5,933 bases of DNA from an uncultured Veillonella sp. Its GTDB lineage: Bacteria > Bacillota > Negativicutes > Veillonellales > Veillonellaceae. The DNA lies in assembly GCF_905209685.1 (NCBI RefSeq), contig NZ_CAJLUB010000114.1:1-5933 (forward strand). Reading direction: 5' to 3'. The notes below the pieces were generated by a model. It made no database searches and was not told where the DNA came from. It saw only the letters and a program-made list of their open reading frames with translations. The translations under genes and the position numbers were made by a program. The first letter of the stretch is position 1, and each line of letters starts with the position of its first letter. Positions 5,524 to 5,933 of the stretch are shown one piece after another.

Positions 5524-5541
5524 GAAATGTAATGAAATTTA

Positions 5542-5562
5542 GCGTTTTGTTCGAGAAAACGC
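5542..5562 (+). other. Hairpin in the guaA leader
   Basis: GCGTTTT (5542-5548) pairs with AAAACGC (5556-5562) around a 7-base loop, at the 5' end of the predicted guaA mRNA. There is no T-run after it, so it is not an intrinsic terminator; it may protect the 5' end. The remainder of the leader to 5628 is AT-rich, and I see no purine-riboswitch core in it. Confidence 0.45.
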
Positions 5563-5638
5563 ACCGCCAGTACAGAAATGTAAGGGTATTAAAAAATAGT
5601 GAATATACTTTCACAAATAGATGCATATGGAGGAAGGC

Positions 5639-5933
5639 ATGGAAAACAAGGAATTTGTTATTGTTGTTGACTTTGGTGGTCAATATAATCAATTGATCGC
5701 GCGCCGTGTTCGTGAAAATCACGTATACTGCGAAGTATATCCATACAACAAAGCGCTGGACAAAATTAAAGAATTAAAACCGCAAGGTATCATCTTCACA
5801 GGTGGCCCTAACAGCGTGTATGAAGAAAACTCTCCAAAAATCGAAAAAGAGATTTTTGAACTTGGTATTCCAGTTCTAGGCATGTGCTATGGTATGCAAT
5901 TTATGGCGCATACATTGGGTGGCGAAGTTAAAT
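5639..5933 (+). CDS. guaA: GMP synthase (glutamine-hydrolysing), N-terminal part
   Basis: The first 98 codons of GMP synthase, which converts XMP, glutamine and ATP to GMP, the last step of guanine nucleotide synthesis. The 3' part lies beyond the window. GGAGG (5629-5633) sits 5 bases before the ATG at 5639. In-frame ATGs at 5621 and 5627 lack their own binding site and lie before or over this one, so 5639 is preferred. The sequence is a class I glutamine amidotransferase domain: [18 protein letters not shown] (9-26) is the classic guaA start, [11 protein letters not shown] (51-61) forms the oxyanion-side loop, and GMCYGMQ (81-87) carries the nucleophile Cys83. The His/Glu of the triad, the ATP-pyrophosphatase domain and the dimerisation domain must follow outside. 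The upstream PurR-box match, palindrome and extended -10 suggest purine regulation. Confidence 0.96.
   Translation, partial: MENKEFVIVVDFGGQYNQLIARRVRENHVYCEVYPYNKALDKIKELKPQGIIFTGGPNSVYEENSPKIEKEIFELGIPVLGMCYGMQFMAHTLGGEVK

Noticed and set aside
5522..5542. Six-codon leader peptide before guaA
   Set aside because: Its ATG overlaps the -10 element, so it would not be in the mRNA, and there is no binding site.
5524..5638. Purine riboswitch in the guaA leader
   Set aside because: The conserved core and loop sequences of the purine aptamer are not present, and only a simple hairpin is seen.
5468..5722. Minus-strand open frame across the guaA control region and start
   Set aside because: It overlaps the start of guaA, has no binding site, and its AT-rich composition reflects the intergenic sequence.

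Overview
The window looks like chromosome from a low-GC member of the Firmicutes, most likely a Negativicute such as Veillonella. This rests on AT-rich codon use, AGGAGG-type ribosome binding sites before nearly every gene, sigma-A-like promoters and the overall protein style. It is a judgement from reading, not a database match. I see no rRNA, tRNA, insertion sequence, phage gene or CRISPR array. Most of the window is ordinary housekeeping and metabolic sequence; the unusual content lies in the intergenic stretches.

Layout. Positions 1-842 (minus) hold the 5' part of a gene for a protein with TPR/Sel1-like helical repeats, with a good promoter at 887-915. A terminator hairpin at 936-993 closes the next minus-strand gene (1025-1807), a lipoprotein that binds a polar amino acid for an ABC importer. 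Divergent from it, on the plus strand, is an M20-family metallopeptidase/amidohydrolase (2056-3237). It meets a small unrecognised minus-strand gene (3230-3556) tail to tail with an 8-base overlap. A plus-strand Cof-type HAD phosphatase (3706-4845) follows; its cap carries an unusual hydrophilic insertion. The 338-base gap after it holds a 62-base tandem repeat that ends in an 18-bp perfect hairpin, and then an 18-base operator-like palindrome. Next come a 2[4Fe-4S] ferredoxin (5184-5381) and, after a 257-base control region, the start of guaA (GMP synthase, from 5639, running off the window).

How the parts work together. The genes do not form one pathway; each has its own start signals and they point in several directions. 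The lipoprotein would feed amino acids to a permease and ATPase encoded elsewhere. The divergent M20 enzyme may release amino acids or split an amide inside the cell, but a link between the two is only suggested by position. The best regulatory signal is upstream of guaA: a perfect match to the Bacillus-type PurR box, a long palindrome next to an extended -10 promoter, and a leader of about 110 bases. This suggests purine-dependent repression of guaA. The candidates for something undescribed are the 62-base repeat/hairpin array and the guaA control region; I see no clear multi-gene novel system.
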